Source of the DNA: Enterobacter asburiae
Lineage (GTDB): Bacteria; Pseudomonadota; Gammaproteobacteria; Enterobacterales; Enterobacteriaceae
DNA length: 64,000 nt
Assembly: GCA_011754535.1 (NCBI GenBank)
Contig: JAAQVN010000001.1
Location: forward strand, 1,426,001 to 1,490,000
Reading direction: 5' to 3'
Positions 29,177 through 40,660 of the stretch are shown in pieces. How positions within the stretch are numbered: position 1 is the stretch's first letter; every line of letters starts with the position of its first letter. Below the pieces are notes generated by a model, which did not search any database, was not told the origin of the DNA, and saw only the letters and a list, made by a program, of their open reading frames with translations. Both the position numbers and the translations under genes were made by a program.

Positions 29177-31093
29177 ATGAACCTGACGACTCTGACCGAT
29201 CCGCGTGCTGTCTGCGTTCAGGCCCAGTTTACTGGCCGTGATGAGGCAATCCGTCAGCTTGCAGCGCGGCTGGTGACGCTGGGCAAAATAGCTGACGCCG
29301 ATGCCTTTCTGGCGGAAGTTTTCCAGCGTGAATCGCTTGGCCCGACGGCGCTGGGAGAAGGACTGGCAGTACCTCACGGTAAATCAGCAGCCGTGAAGGA
29401 AGCGGCTTTTGCCGTGGCAACCCTGAGCGAACCGCTGGAGTGGGAAGGCGTTGACGGGCCGGAAAAGGTTGAGCTGATTTTTCTGCTCGCTATTCCGCCT
29501 GCACAAGCCGGTTCGACGCATATTCAGGTGCTAACGGAGCTAACGTCTCGCCTGGCGGATGACGATCTCAGGGCACGGGTGATGGCGGCCTCCACGGCGG
29601 AAGAAGTTCTTGCTGCGCTGGAAGCTGCTCCTGATGCGGAAGAGGCCGATGTCGCGGTAAATGCCCCGACAATCGTCTGCGTTACCGCCTGTCCGGCTGG
29701 AATCGCCCATACCTACATGGCTGCGGAGTATCTGGAAAAAGCGGGACGCAAACTGGGCGTCAACGTAGTGGTCGAAAAGCAGGGGGCGAACGGCATTGAG
29801 GGACGCATCACCGCGCAGCAGCTGCAGGAGGCCAAAGCCTGCATCTTTGCGGCGGAGGTGGCGATCAAGGAGAGCGAACGTTTTCAGGGGATCCCCGCCA
29901 TTTCAGTGCCCGTTGCGGAACCTCTGCGCCATGCTGAAGCTCTCATTGAACGCGCGCTGGCACTCCAGCCCTCAACCGATGCACGTCAAGTGCATGGCGA
30001 TCCCGAAACGAAAAAGAGCGTTAAAACTGAACTCAAGCAGGCGCTTCTTAGCGGTATCTCCTTTGCGGTGCCGCTGATCGTCGCCGGCGGGACGGTGCTG
30101 GCCGTGTCGGTACTGCTGGCACAAATTCTGGGCCTGCAGCACCTGTTCGACCAGGAAAACTCGTGGCTGTGGATGTACCGCAAGCTTGGCGGCGGCATGC
30201 TCGGCATTCTGATGGTACCCGTTCTGGCGGCCTATACAGCTTACTCGCTGGCGGATAAACCCGCGCTGACGCCGGGCTTTGCGGCCGGGCTTGCAGCCAA
30301 TATGATCGGTTCCGGTTTTCTGGGCGCTATCGTCGGAGGGCTGATCGCGGGTTACCTGATGCGCTGGGTGAAAAATCACATTCGCCTGAGTAGCCGCTTC
30401 AACGGTTTTTTAACCTTTTATCTCTATCCGGTTATTGGCGTACTGGGTGCGGGCAGCCTGATGCTGTTTGTGATCGGTGAGCCGGTGGCCTGGCTTAATA
30501 CTACGCTCACCGCCTGGCTTAACGGTTTATCCGGTGCGAATGCGCTGCTTCTGGGGGCGATCCTCGGCTTTATGTGCTCATTCGATTTGGGTGGCCCGGT
30601 CAACAAAGCCTCTTACGCGTTCTGTCTGGGAGCGATGGCTAACGGGGTATACGGTCCCTATGCGATCTTTGCCTCCGTCAAAATGGTGTCGGCCTTTACC
30701 GTGACGGCGTCAACGATGCTGGCGCCGAAGTTTTTTAAACCGTTTGAAATTGAAACCGGTAAATCAACGTGGCTGCTCGGCCTGGCGGGCATTACCGAAG
30801 GGGCGATCCCAATGGCGATTGAAGATCCGCTTCGCGTCATTGGCTCATTTGTGCTCGGCTCCATGGTAACAGGCGCGATTGTTGGTGCGATGGGGATCGG
30901 GTTATCCACCCCGGGGGCCGGTATTTTCTCTCTCTTTTTACTTCACGATGCCGGGTTGAGCGGTGTGGTTGCGGCGGCGGGCTGGTTTGGCGCGGCGCTG
31001 GTGGGTACCGCTATCTCCACCTTTATTCTGCTGCTCTGGCGACGCCAGGCGGTAAAAAAGGGCAAATACGTCATTGAAGACGCCATACCGTAA
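29177..31093 (+). CDS. mngA: PTS permease for 2-O-alpha-mannosyl-D-glycerate (EIIABC, fructose family)
   Basis: Takes up mannosylglycerate with phosphorylation at the 6-position. I start at ATG 29177 (MNLTTLTDPRAV) behind GGTGAGG, giving 638 residues; a GTG four codons upstream is possible. The order is EIIA (about 1-150, active His in GLAVPHGKSAAVKEAAF), EIIB (about 165-265, Cys in IVCVTACPAGIAHTYMAAEY) and EIIC (about 290-630, with MLGILMVPVLAAYTAYSLAD and GITEGAIPMAIEDP). mngB is 24 bp downstream. Confidence 0.97.
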   Translation: MNLTTLTDPRAVCVQAQFTGRDEAIRQLAARLVTLGKIADADAFLAEVFQRESLGPTALGEGLAVPHGKSAAVKEAAFAVATLSEPLEWEGVDGPEKVELIFLLAIPPAQAGSTHIQVLTELTSRLADDDLRARVMAASTAEEVLAALEAAPDAEEADVAVNAPTIVCVTACPAGIAHTYMAAEYLEKAGRKLGVNVVVEKQGANGIEGRITAQQLQEAKACIFAAEVAIKESERFQGIPAISVPVAEPLRHAEALIERALALQPSTDARQVHGDPETKKSVKTELKQALLSGISFAVPLIVAGGTVLAVSVLLAQILGLQHLFDQENSWLWMYRKLGGGMLGILMVPVLAAYTAYSLADKPALTPGFAAGLAANMIGSGFLGAIVGGLIAGYLMRWVKNHIRLSSRFNGFLTFYLYPVIGVLGAGSLMLFVIGEPVAWLNTTLTAWLNGLSGANALLLGAILGFMCSFDLGGPVNKASYAFCLGAMANGVYGPYAIFASVKMVSAFTVTASTMLAPKFFKPFEIETGKSTWLLGLAGITEGAIPMAIEDPLRVIGSFVLGSMVTGAIVGAMGIGLSTPGAGIFSLFLLHDAGLSGVVAAAGWFGAALVGTAISTFILLLWRRQAVKKGKYVIEDAIP

Positions 31094-31117
31094 AAACTCA
31101 CAAAACAGGAAACGAAG

Positions 31118-33748
31118 ATGAAAGCTGTATCTCGCGTTCATATCACGCCGCATATGCACTGGGACCGTGAGTGGTACTTCACCACTGAAGAGTCACGTAT
31201 TCTTCTGGTCAATAATATGGAAGAGATCCTGACCCGTCTGGAGCAGGACGATGAATATAAATATTACGTCCTCGATGGCCAGACGGCGGTGCTGGAGGAT
31301 TATTTTGCCGTCGTGCCCGAAAACCGGGCACGCGTGAAGGCGCTAGTCGAGCGCGGAAAGCTCATTATTGGCCCCTGGTATACCCAGACCGATACCACTA
31401 TTGTCAGCGGCGAGTCGATTGTCCGCAACCTGATGTACGGTATCCGGGACTGTATGGCGTTCGGCGAGCCGATGAAGATAGGTTATCTGCCGGATTCGTT
31501 TGGTATGTCCGGCCAGCTTCCGCATATCTATAACGGATTTGGCATTACCCGCACCATGTTCTGGCGCGGCTGTTCTGAACGACACGGGACCGATAAAACC
31601 GAGTTTCTCTGGCAGAGCCAGGACGGCAGCGAAGTTACGGCTCAGGTGCTGCCGCTGGGCTACGCGATTGGTAAGTACTTACCGGAGGACGAAGCCGGGC
31701 TGCGAAAACGGCTCGATAGCTATTTCGACGTTCTGGAAAAGGCCTCCGTCACCAAAGAGATTTTGCTGCCCAACGGCCACGATCAAATGCCGCTGCAGCA
31801 GAACATTTTTGCGGTGATGGATAAGCTGCGTGAAATCTATCCCCAGCGTCAATTTGTGATGAGCCGTTTTGAGGAGGTGTTTAACCATATCGAGGCGCGC
31901 CGCGATGAGCTGGCGACCCTGAAAGGGGAGTTTATCGACGGGAAATATATGCGTGTTCACCGGACAATCGGCTCCACGCGCATGGATATTAAAATCGCCC
32001 ATGCGCGTATCGAGAACAAAATTGTCAATATTCTCGAACCGCTGGCGACGCTTGCCTGGACGCTGGGCTTCGATTACCACCACGGCCTGCTGGAGAAGAT
32101 GTGGAAAGAGATCCTCAAAAACCACGCTCACGACAGCATCGGCTGCTGCTGCAGCGACAAGGTGCACCGCGAGATTGTCTCCCGCTTTGCGCTGGCTGAG
32201 GACATGGCGGACAACCTGGTGCGTTTCTATATGCGCAAGATTGTCGACAACATGCCGCAAAGCGACGCCGACAAGCTGGTGATGTTCAACCTGATGCCCT
32301 GGCCGCGTGAAGAGGTGATGAACACCACGATTCGACTGCGCGCCAGCCAGTTCCGTCTGCGGGATGATAAAGGCAACGAGATCCCGTATTTTATTCGCAG
32401 CGCGCGCGAGCTCGACCCTGGTCTCATTGACCGGCAGATTGTCCATTACGGTAATTACGAACCGTTTATGGAGTTTGATATTCAGCTCAGCCAGATACTG
32501 CCGTCGATGGGCTACCGTACGCTGTTTATCGAACCAAACGTGGCCGGGAAGGTGCTCTCGCCGGTGAAAAACACCGAATCCTTGCTCGAAAACGCCTTCT
32601 GGCAGATTGATATTAATAACGACGGTACGCTGCGCCTGCGCGACAAAGAAACCGGGCTGATTTATGACCGCGTGCTGGAAATCGAAGAGAGTTCGGATGA
32701 TGGCGATGAGTACGACTACTCGCCTTCGCGGGAAGAGTGGAGACTCACTTCTGCACAGGGCGAGCATCAGGTCGAGGTTATACACGAAGGCTGGCAGAGC
32801 AGGGCGGTGATTCGCCATCAGATCGCGGTACCATCTAATCTGGCCGAACGCGCGGCGGGTCAGCGAAACGGGTCTCTCGGCGCTGAGTTTGAAATCACGC
32901 TTAGCCACCACAGCAGACGTATTGATGTGGCAGTGCGTCTGGATAATCAGGCTGACGACCACCGCGTTCGCGTGCTGATCCCAACGCCGTTTACAACCCA
33001 GGGCGTGTTAGCGGATACGCAGTTTGGCACTCTCACTCGTCCGGTGCAGGACGCGGCGATGGAAAACTGGCAGGAGGAGGGGTGGAAAGAAGCGCCGGTT
33101 CCGGTCTGGAACTTACTCAACTATGCCGTCCTGCAGGAAAAACGAAACGGGCTTGCGCTGTTCACCGAAGGACTACGCGAGTTTGAAGTAGTAGGCGAGG
33201 ATAAAAAAGCCTTTGCCCTGACCCTGCTTCGCGGCGTGGGGTTACTCGGCAAAGAAGATTTGCTGTTGCGCCCCGGTAGACCTTCAGGAATCAAAATGCC
33301 TGTTCCTGACTCCCAGGTGCGCGGTTCGTTAAGCTGTCGCTTTAGCCTCTTCAGCTTCAGTGGAACGCCGGAAAACGCGGGCGTCGCGCAGCAGGCTAAA
33401 TCGTGGTTAACACCGGTGCAGTGCTATAACAAAATTCCCTGGGACGCGATGAAGCTCAATCGCTCGTCGTTTACCACGCCGGAAAGTTACAGTCTGCTGG
33501 CGCTTTCGCCAACGGGATGCGTGCTCAGTACGCTCAAAAAGGCTGAAGATCGAGACGAGCTCATTCTTCGTCTGTTCAACCCTTCTGAGTCCAGCGCATG
33601 TGACGCGACGTTATCCGTGGATCCGACCGTGAAACGGTGCTGCGAAACGGACATGAATGAACGGATAATAGACAATCGTGAAGAAGAGGGCATCGTCGGG
33701 GCGTTCAGACCGGGACAGTCACGAACCTTTAGCATTCTTCTTGCCTGA
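31118..33748 (+). CDS. mngB: Alpha-mannosidase MngB (GH38)
   Basis: Cytoplasmic glycoside hydrolase family 38 enzyme that splits mannosyl-D-glycerate-6-phosphate, made by MngA, into mannose-6-phosphate and glycerate. It has 876 residues (E. coli 877). The N-terminal catalytic domain begins with the metal-binding [18 protein letters not shown] and has the nucleophile region [15 protein letters not shown]. The [19 protein letters not shown] histidine motif is in the middle and beta-rich domains form the C-terminal half. A terminator follows within 20 bp. Confidence 0.97.
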   Translation: MKAVSRVHITPHMHWDREWYFTTEESRILLVNNMEEILTRLEQDDEYKYYVLDGQTAVLEDYFAVVPENRARVKALVERGKLIIGPWYTQTDTTIVSGESIVRNLMYGIRDCMAFGEPMKIGYLPDSFGMSGQLPHIYNGFGITRTMFWRGCSERHGTDKTEFLWQSQDGSEVTAQVLPLGYAIGKYLPEDEAGLRKRLDSYFDVLEKASVTKEILLPNGHDQMPLQQNIFAVMDKLREIYPQRQFVMSRFEEVFNHIEARRDELATLKGEFIDGKYMRVHRTIGSTRMDIKIAHARIENKIVNILEPLATLAWTLGFDYHHGLLEKMWKEILKNHAHDSIGCCCSDKVHREIVSRFALAEDMADNLVRFYMRKIVDNMPQSDADKLVMFNLMPWPREEVMNTTIRLRASQFRLRDDKGNEIPYFIRSARELDPGLIDRQIVHYGNYEPFMEFDIQLSQILPSMGYRTLFIEPNVAGKVLSPVKNTESLLENAFWQIDINNDGTLRLRDKETGLIYDRVLEIEESSDDGDEYDYSPSREEWRLTSAQGEHQVEVIHEGWQSRAVIRHQIAVPSNLAERAAGQRNGSLGAEFEITLSHHSRRIDVAVRLDNQADDHRVRVLIPTPFTTQGVLADTQFGTLTRPVQDAAMENWQEEGWKEAPVPVWNLLNYAVLQEKRNGLALFTEGLREFEVVGEDKKAFALTLLRGVGLLGKEDLLLRPGRPSGIKMPVPDSQVRGSLSCRFSLFSFSGTPENAGVAQQAKSWLTPVQCYNKIPWDAMKLNRSSFTTPESYSLLALSPTGCVLSTLKKAEDRDELILRLFNPSESSACDATLSVDPTVKRCCETDMNERIIDNREEEGIVGAFRPGQSRTFSILLA

Positions 33749-33766
33749 AAACCGCTGACACGATCA

Positions 33767-33794
33767 AAAGGCCGCAGAGTTTGCGGCCTTTTTT
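33767..33794 (+). terminator. Rho-independent terminator after mngB
   Basis: Stem AAGGCCGCA / TGCGGCCTT with a T-run, 18 bp after mngB. Confidence 0.92.
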
Positions 33795-34428
33795 CATTAA
33801 GTAGTCACGCTTCGGTGTTAACTTCCGGGATAATAAAAGTAAATAAAATGTAATTTCTAAGGGTTGCAAAAACAAAATGGAAAAATAAACTGGCCCGACT
33901 ACGCTTATTGTTTGTCTCGCTTCGGCAGGGCGTTTTTCTTTCGCGTTAATTAAAATCACTTCTGTTTATATTTTTTTTCGTCTTCGATAACCAATCGCAT
34001 CCTTGCATATACATATCATTAACATGGTTTTTACCATTCTTACCGCGACTAAACATGATTAACATCAAGGTTTGTTTTTGATTTAAATCAAAGTTTAATC
34101 CTTGGAAAAAGATGCTGAAAAGCGCTAAATTGTCCCCGATCAAAATGGCCGAAAAGTGGTAATTTTGCTATAAATTGATCGCCGTCGAAAAACGTAAATG
34201 TGATTCAATAAAAACCTGTTTATTGTAAGGGTTTTGCAGCGTATTATATTTGCGGGATCAATTTGAGTTTTTTATTAACCTATTTGTAACCTGTCGTCAT
34301 CGTTTTTATCCTTCTCCAGGGTAATAACGACGACCAGGATGCGAATAATTTGTATTGGGGCATGCGTGTGGATCTCTCTCTGATGGGGTTCACTCTCGGA
34401 GTCTTCATGCGATGAGCAAGGAGTCATA
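33795..34428 (+). promoter_or_regulatory. Long AT-rich cydA upstream region
   Basis: About 630 bp without a recognisable gene. In E. coli the cydA control region is similarly long, with multiple promoters controlled by ArcA and FNR. TTAATCCTTGG and TTAACATCAAGG-like ArcA-type tracts are scattered near 34050-34110, but I assign only the FNR-type dyad separately. The leader from the expected promoter region to cydA is a few hundred bases. Confidence 0.65.
34078..34091 (+). promoter_or_regulatory. FNR-type box upstream of cydA
   Basis: Perfect FNR consensus TTGAT-TTAA-ATCAA about 340 bp before cydA. FNR represses cydAB under strict anaerobiosis in E. coli, so position and sequence fit. Confidence 0.8.
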
Positions 34429-35997
34429 ATGTTAGACGTAGTCGAACTGTCGCGCTTACAGTTTGCCTTGACCGCGATGTACCACTTCCTGTTTGTGCCA
34501 CTGACGCTCGGTATGGCGTTCCTGCTGGCCATCATGGAAACGGTTTACGTCCTCTCCGGCAAACAGATTTATAAAGATATGACCAAGTTCTGGGGCAAGT
34601 TGTTTGGTATCAACTTTGCGCTGGGCGTGGCAACCGGTTTGACCATGGAGTTCCAGTTCGGGACTAACTGGTCTTACTATTCGCACTATGTAGGGGATAT
34701 CTTCGGTGCGCCGCTGGCCATTGAAGGTCTGATGGCCTTCTTCCTCGAATCCACCTTTGTAGGTCTGTTCTTCTTCGGTTGGGACCGTCTGGGTAAAGTC
34801 CAGCACATGGCCGTAACCTGGCTGGTGGCATTAGGTTCGAACCTGTCCGCGCTGTGGATCCTGGTGGCGAACGGCTGGATGCAGAACCCGATCGCGTCTG
34901 ACTTCAACTTCGAAACCATGCGCATGGAGATGGTCAGCTTTGCCGAACTGGTCCTGAACCCGGTCGCCCAAGTTAAATTCGTTCACACTGTGGCATCTGG
35001 CTACGTGTGCGGCGCGATGTTCGTGCTGGGTATCAGCTCCTACTATATGCTGCGCGGTCGTGACTTCGCGTTTGCCAAGCGCTCCTTTGCTATCGCTGCA
35101 AGCTTCGGTATGGCTGCAATCCTCTCCGTTATCGTTCTGGGTGATGAATCCGGTTACGAAATGGGTGACGTGCAGAAAACCAAACTGGCCGCTATCGAAG
35201 CCGAATGGGAAACCCAGCCGGCGCCTGCTGCCTTTACGCTGTTCGGTATTCCCGATCAGGACGCGCAGGAAAACCGCTTCGCCATTCAGATCCCTTACGC
35301 GCTGGGTATCATTGCAACCCGTTCTGTCGATAAGCAGGTAACGGGTCTGAAAGAGCTGATGGTTCAGCACGAAGAGCGTATCCGTAACGGTATGAAGGCC
35401 TACTCGCTGCTGGAACAGCTGCGTGCCGGTTCTACCGACCAGGCTGTTCGCGACCAGTTCAACAACGTGAAGAAAGATCTGGGTTACGGTCTGCTGCTGA
35501 AACGCTATACCCCGAACGTTTCTGATGCGACGGAAGCACAAATTCAGATGGCGACCAAAGACTCGATTCCTCGCGTTGCGCCACTGTACTTCGCATTCCG
35601 TATCATGGTGGGCTGCGGCATCATCATGCTGCTGATCATTGCGGCGTCCTTCTGGTCCGTGATTCGCAACCGCATCGGCGAGAAAAAATGGCTGCTGCGT
35701 ACCGCGCTGTACGGTATTCCACTGCCGTGGATCGCGATTGAGTCCGGCTGGTTTGTAGCAGAATACGGCCGTCAGCCATGGGCGATTGGTGAGGTGCTGC
35801 CAACGGCGGTAGCGAACTCCTCCCTGACGGCAGGCGACCTGATCTTCTCCATGCTGCTGATCTGTGGTCTGTACACCCTGTTCCTGGTGGCTGAACTGTT
35901 CCTGATGTTCAAGTTCGCGCGCCTTGGCCCAAGCAGCCTGAAAACCGGTCGCTATCACTACGAGCAGTCCACTGTGACTACTCAGCCGGCACGCTAA
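34429..35997 (+). CDS. cydA: Cytochrome bd-I ubiquinol oxidase subunit I
   Basis: Binds haems b558, b595 and d and oxidises ubiquinol at low oxygen. The 522 residues match E. coli, including the long periplasmic Q-loop insertion (about 250-380). It begins [20 protein letters not shown], with the haem ligand His19. [13 protein letters not shown] and the signature [17 protein letters not shown] are present. It is the first gene of cydABX-ybgE, with ribosome site AAGGAG. Confidence 0.98.
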   Translation: MLDVVELSRLQFALTAMYHFLFVPLTLGMAFLLAIMETVYVLSGKQIYKDMTKFWGKLFGINFALGVATGLTMEFQFGTNWSYYSHYVGDIFGAPLAIEGLMAFFLESTFVGLFFFGWDRLGKVQHMAVTWLVALGSNLSALWILVANGWMQNPIASDFNFETMRMEMVSFAELVLNPVAQVKFVHTVASGYVCGAMFVLGISSYYMLRGRDFAFAKRSFAIAASFGMAAILSVIVLGDESGYEMGDVQKTKLAAIEAEWETQPAPAAFTLFGIPDQDAQENRFAIQIPYALGIIATRSVDKQVTGLKELMVQHEERIRNGMKAYSLLEQLRAGSTDQAVRDQFNNVKKDLGYGLLLKRYTPNVSDATEAQIQMATKDSIPRVAPLYFAFRIMVGCGIIMLLIIAASFWSVIRNRIGEKKWLLRTALYGIPLPWIAIESGWFVAEYGRQPWAIGEVLPTAVANSSLTAGDLIFSMLLICGLYTLFLVAELFLMFKFARLGPSSLKTGRYHYEQSTVTTQPAR

Positions 35998-36012
35998 GAC
36001 AGGAGTCATCAA

Positions 36013-37152
36013 ATGATCGATTATGAAGTATTGCGTTTTATCTGGTGGCTGCTGGTTGGCGTTCTGCTGATCGGTTTCGCCGTCACGGATGGTTTCGACA
36101 TGGGGGTGGGGATGCTCACCCGTTTCCTCGGTCGCAATGACACCGAGCGTCGAATCATGATTAACTCCATCGCCCCTCACTGGGACGGTAACCAGGTGTG
36201 GCTGATCACCGCAGGCGGCGCGCTGTTCGCTGCCTGGCCGATGGTCTACGCGGCTGCGTTCTCCGGCTTCTACGTGGCGATGATTCTGGTGCTGGCCTCT
36301 TTATTCTTCCGTCCGGTCGGTTTCGACTACCGTTCCAAGATTGAAGACACCCGCTGGCGCAACATGTGGGACTGGGGCATCTTCATCGGTAGCTTCGTTC
36401 CACCGTTGGTGATTGGCGTGGCGTTCGGTAACCTGCTGCAGGGCGTACCGTTCCACCTCGACGAATACATGCGTCTTTACTACACCGGTAACTTCTTCCA
36501 GCTGCTGAATCCGTTTGGTCTGCTGGCCGGTGTGGTGAGCGTGGCGATGATCATCACTCAGGGCGCAACCTACCTGCAGATGCGTACTGTCGGAGAACTG
36601 CACCTGCGCTCTCGTGCTACTGCTCAGGTTGCGGCACTGGTGACGCTGGTCTGCTTTGCTCTGGCAGGCGTGTGGGTGGTCTACGGCATTGATGGTTACG
36701 TGGTGACGTCCGCGATTAACCACTCGGCACCGTCTAACCCGCTGACCAAAGAAGTGGCGCGTCAGGCTGGTGCCTGGCTGGTGAACTTCAACAATACCCC
36801 TGCGCTGTGGGCGATCCCGGCTCTGGGTGTACTGCTGCCGCTGCTGACCGTGCTGACGTCTCGTCTGGAGAAAGGTGCTCTGGCGTTCGTGTTCTCTTCA
36901 CTGACGCTGGCGTGCATCATCCTGACGGCGGGTATTGCCATGTTCCCATTCGTCATGCCGTCCAGCACCATGCTGAATGCTAGCCTGACCATGTGGGATG
37001 CAACCTCCAGCCATATGACGCTGAACTTAATGACTTACGTTGCTTGCGTGTTCGTTCCGATTGTTCTGGCTTACACCATCTGGTGTTACTGGAAAATGTT
37101 CGGTCGTATCACTAAAGAACATATCGAAAGCAACACCCACTCTATGTATTAA
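36013..37152 (+). CDS. cydB: Cytochrome bd-I ubiquinol oxidase subunit II
   Basis: Polytopic partner of CydA, 379 residues, with about eight or nine membrane helices. Characteristic blocks are FAVTDGFDMGVGMLTRFLGR, MINSIAPHWDGNQVWLITAGGALFAAWP and TMWDATSSHMTLNLMTYV. It lies 15 bp after cydA and 14 bp before cydX. Confidence 0.98.
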   Translation: MIDYEVLRFIWWLLVGVLLIGFAVTDGFDMGVGMLTRFLGRNDTERRIMINSIAPHWDGNQVWLITAGGALFAAWPMVYAAAFSGFYVAMILVLASLFFRPVGFDYRSKIEDTRWRNMWDWGIFIGSFVPPLVIGVAFGNLLQGVPFHLDEYMRLYYTGNFFQLLNPFGLLAGVVSVAMIITQGATYLQMRTVGELHLRSRATAQVAALVTLVCFALAGVWVVYGIDGYVVTSAINHSAPSNPLTKEVARQAGAWLVNFNNTPALWAIPALGVLLPLLTVLTSRLEKGALAFVFSSLTLACIILTAGIAMFPFVMPSSTMLNASLTMWDATSSHMTLNLMTYVACVFVPIVLAYTIWCYWKMFGRITKEHIESNTHSMY

Positions 37153-37166
37153 GTAAGGAGCTGAAT

Positions 37167-37280
37167 ATGTGGTATTTCGCATGGATTTTAGGGACGCTTC
37201 TTGCCTGTGCCTTTGGTGTCATTACTGCCCTGGCGCTTGAGCACGTAGAAGCGACCAAAGCGGGTGAAGAAAAACACTGA
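37167..37280 (+). CDS. cydX: CydX small subunit of cytochrome bd-I
   Basis: A 37-residue single-helix membrane protein required for stable, active cytochrome bd. It reads MWYFAWILGTLLACAFGVIT and continues ALALEHVEATKAGEE, nearly identical to E. coli CydX with a slightly different C-terminal tail. AAGGAG precedes the ATG at 37167. Its TGA shares a base with the ATG of ybgE. Confidence 0.97.
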   Translation: MWYFAWILGTLLACAFGVITALALEHVEATKAGEEKH

Positions 37281-37570
37281 TGAATATTATCGCGAAACTT
37301 TACGCGGTAATGGATAAGCGCCCGTTACGGGCGCTTTCTTTAGTGATGGCATTACTGCTGGCAGGCTGTATCTTCTGGGACCCGTCGCGCTTTGCGGCAA
37401 AGACCAGCGAGCTTGAGATCTGGCACGGCTTCCTCATCATGTGGGCGGTGTGTGCCGGGGTGATCCACGGCGTGGGCTTTCGTCCAAAAGCGGTTCACTG
37501 GCAGGGCATTTTCTGCCCGCTCATTGCCGATCTGGTCCTTCTCGCCGGATTGATTTTCTTCTTCTTCTGA
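37280..37570 (+). CDS. ybgE: YbgE, cyd operon membrane protein
   Basis: A 96-residue inner-membrane protein with three hydrophobic segments, encoded at the end of the cyd operon; it is also called CydE in some annotations and has no settled function. It starts MNIIAKLYAVMDKRPLRALS and ends in a run of aromatics (LIFFFF). It overlaps the cydX stop by one base. Confidence 0.95.
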   Translation: MNIIAKLYAVMDKRPLRALSLVMALLLAGCIFWDPSRFAAKTSELEIWHGFLIMWAVCAGVIHGVGFRPKAVHWQGIFCPLIADLVLLAGLIFFFF

Positions 37571-37718
37571 ATAAGAAACGTCCTATAACGTTATGGGCTT
37601 ACCCGAGCCCATAAAAATTTACTCTCCGTTTACTTTCTCCCATTCCAAACCATCTTTCCCGCGCGTATAGTAGCGAAGTTTAAAAGCATTAACTTTTATT
37701 GCATTACCAGGATGTAAA
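37571..37718 (+). promoter_or_regulatory. ybgE-ybgC spacer with hairpin and expected tol promoter
   Basis: This contains a perfect hairpin TATGGGCT-TACCCG-AGCCCATA (37592-37613), which could stop cyd transcription although no T-run follows. The remaining AT-rich sequence ahead of the ybgC GTG should hold the ybgC-tol promoter; I do not assign its boxes. Confidence 0.45.
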
Positions 37719-38812
<1,094 letters not shown>

Positions 38813-38815
38813 ACC

Positions 38816-39244
38816 ATGGCCAGATCGCGTGGACGAGGTCGTCGCGAGCTCAAGTCCGAAATCAATATCGTTCCACTGCTGGACGTCCTGTTGGTACTGC
38901 TGCTGATCTTCATGGCAACAGCGCCAATCATTACCCAGAGCGTGGAGGTGGATCTTCCGGATGCGACAGAATCACAGGCGGTGAGCACCAATGACGATCC
39001 TCCGGTCATCATTGAAGTTTCCGGCGTAGGGCAGTACAGCGTGGTGGTAGAAAAAGATCGCATGGATCAGCTTCCACCCGAGCAGGTGATTGCTGAGGCG
39101 CAGCGTCGCCTCGAGTCAAATCCGAAAACGGTCTTCTTAATCGGTGGCGCGAAAGACGTACCCTACGATGAAATTATTAAAGCGCTGAACTTGCTACATA
39201 GTGCGGGTGTTAAGTCAGTTGGCTTAATGACTCAACCTATTTGA
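38816..39244 (+). CDS. tolR: TolR, proton channel subunit of Tol-Pal
   Basis: A 142-residue ExbD-like protein with one N-terminal helix carrying the protonatable Asp (Asp23 in E. coli) in INIVPLLDVLLVLLLIFM, and a periplasmic domain that contacts peptidoglycan. It sits 3 bp after tolQ. Confidence 0.98.
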   Translation: MARSRGRGRRELKSEINIVPLLDVLLVLLLIFMATAPIITQSVEVDLPDATESQAVSTNDDPPVIIEVSGVGQYSVVVEKDRMDQLPPEQVIAEAQRRLESNPKTVFLIGGAKDVPYDEIIKALNLLHSAGVKSVGLMTQPI

Positions 39245-39272
39245 TCATCCGCGTAGTTTTTGGGAACCGATA

Positions 39273-40526
39273 GTGTCAAAGGCAACCGAACAGAACGACA
39301 AGCTTAAGCGAGCGATAATCGTCTCCGCAGTGCTGCACGTTATTCTTTTTGCAGCGCTGATCTGGAGTTCGTTCGACGAGCATATTGATGCATCAGCAGG
39401 CGGCGGTGGAGGATCTTCCATTGACGCCGTAATGGTGGATCCCGGTGCGGTAGTGCAGAACTATAATCGCGAACAACAGCAGAAGGCGAGTGCCAAACGG
39501 GCTGAAGAGCAGCGTGAAAAACAGGCGCAACAGCAGGCGGAAGAGCTGCGTGAAAAGCAGGCCGCCGAGCAGGAGCGTTTGAAGCAGCTTGAGAAAGAAC
39601 GTTTGCAGGCGCAGGAAGCAGCGAAAGCGCAGGCGGAACAGCAGAAGCAAGCCGAAGAGACCGCGAAGAAAGCGCAGGAACAGCAAAAGCAGGCGGAAGA
39701 GGCGGCTGCCAAAGCCGCAGCAGATGCCAAAGCGCAGGCTGATGCCCAGGCGAAATTAGCGGCAGAAGCGGCGAAGAAAGCGGCTGCGGATGCTCAGAAA
39801 AAAGCTGAAGCGGAAGCGGCGAAGAAAGCCGCTGCGGATGCTCAGAAAAAAGCCGAAGCGGAGGCCGCGAAGAAAGCCGCTGCTGATGCTCAGAAGAAAG
39901 CTGAAGCCGAAGCCGCGAAAAAAGCCGCTCAGGAAGCAGAGAAGAAAGCGGCTGCCGAGGCTGCGAAGAAAGCTGCTGCTGCCGAGAAGGCTGCTGCAGA
40001 AAAAGCTGCCGCCGCGGAAAAAGCCGCTGCAGATAAAAAAGCTGCAGCTGAGAAGGCCGCTGCCGATAAGAAAGCTGCTGCTGAAAAAGCGGCTGCGAAA
40101 AAGGCTGCTGCCGCTGAAAAAGCCGCTGCTGCCGCAGGGGTTGACGATCTGCTGGGGGATTTAAGCTCCGGTAAGAATGCACCGAAAACGGGCGGCGGGG
40201 CGAAAGGAAACAACGCAGCGCCGACCGGAAGTGGTAACACTAAGAGTAACGGTGCGCCAGGGGCCGAAATCAACGGCTATGCCGCGCAGATTAAATCGGC
40301 GATTGAAAGCCGGTTCTATGACGCGTCTTCCTATACCGGTAAAACGTGTACGCTGCGTATAAAACTGGCTCCGGACGGCATGCTGCTTGATATTAAGTCT
40401 GAAGGTGGCGACCCGGCTTTATGTACTGCGGCTTTGGCTGCAGCGCGTCAGGCGAAGATGCCTAAACCGCCTTCGCAGGCAGTCTACGAAGTCTTCAAAA
40501 ATGCACCGCTGGACTTCAAACCTTAA
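39273..40526 (+). CDS. tolA: TolA, trans-envelope protein of Tol-Pal
   Basis: Links the inner-membrane TolQR motor with Pal and TolB at the outer membrane. It starts at GTG 39273, 417 residues (E. coli 421). The N-terminal helix (about 15-35) is followed by a Gly hinge and a very long Ala/Lys/Glu/Gln coiled helix (about 65-300) with nearly identical 16-residue repeats of the type EAAKKAAADAQKKAEA. The C-terminal domain III (about 315-417) contains YDASSYTGKTCTLRIKLAPDG with the conserved Cys pair (KTC...PALC). Confidence 0.98.
   Translation: MSKATEQNDKLKRAIIVSAVLHVILFAALIWSSFDEHIDASAGGGGGSSIDAVMVDPGAVVQNYNREQQQKASAKRAEEQREKQAQQQAEELREKQAAEQERLKQLEKERLQAQEAAKAQAEQQKQAEETAKKAQEQQKQAEEAAAKAAADAKAQADAQAKLAAEAAKKAAADAQKKAEAEAAKKAAADAQKKAEAEAAKKAAADAQKKAEAEAAKKAAQEAEKKAAAEAAKKAAAAEKAAAEKAAAAEKAAADKKAAAEKAAADKKAAAEKAAAKKAAAAEKAAAAAGVDDLLGDLSSGKNAPKTGGGAKGNNAAPTGSGNTKSNGAPGAEINGYAAQIKSAIESRFYDASSYTGKTCTLRIKLAPDGMLLDIKSEGGDPALCTAALAAARQAKMPKPPSQAVYEVFKNAPLDFKP
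39768..39916 (+). repeat. 48-bp tandem repeats inside tolA
   Basis: About three in-frame copies of a 48-bp unit encoding EAAKKAAADAQKKAEA, differing only at a few third positions. This is the TolA domain II helix and is prone to length change. Confidence 0.8.
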
Positions 40527-40660
40527 GTTACATTTTCCCCGTGCAAACGGGGAAAAATAGACCAGGTTTAGTCACAGGGTTCTGGTAGTTTTGTCTATTT
40601 GAGTTTGTTAACATTCTGCTAAATTATCGTGGGTAAGGTTACCCGGATAAGGGAGATATG
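40527..40660 (+). promoter_or_regulatory. tolA-tolB spacer with probable tolB promoter
   Basis: 134 bp between tolA and tolB. In E. coli a second promoter for tolB-pal lies here; the AT-rich stretch near 40590-40630 (TTGTTAACATTCTGCTAAATT) is compatible, but no clean spacing of boxes was found. Confidence 0.4.

Noticed and set aside
34831..36180. 449-codon minus-strand frame across cydA-cydB
   Set aside because: It crosses two well-supported genes and the spacer between them and has no domain signature.
39340..40182. Gln/Leu/Ser-rich minus-strand frames opposite tolA
   Set aside because: Low-complexity mirror of the TolA Ala/Lys repeats.
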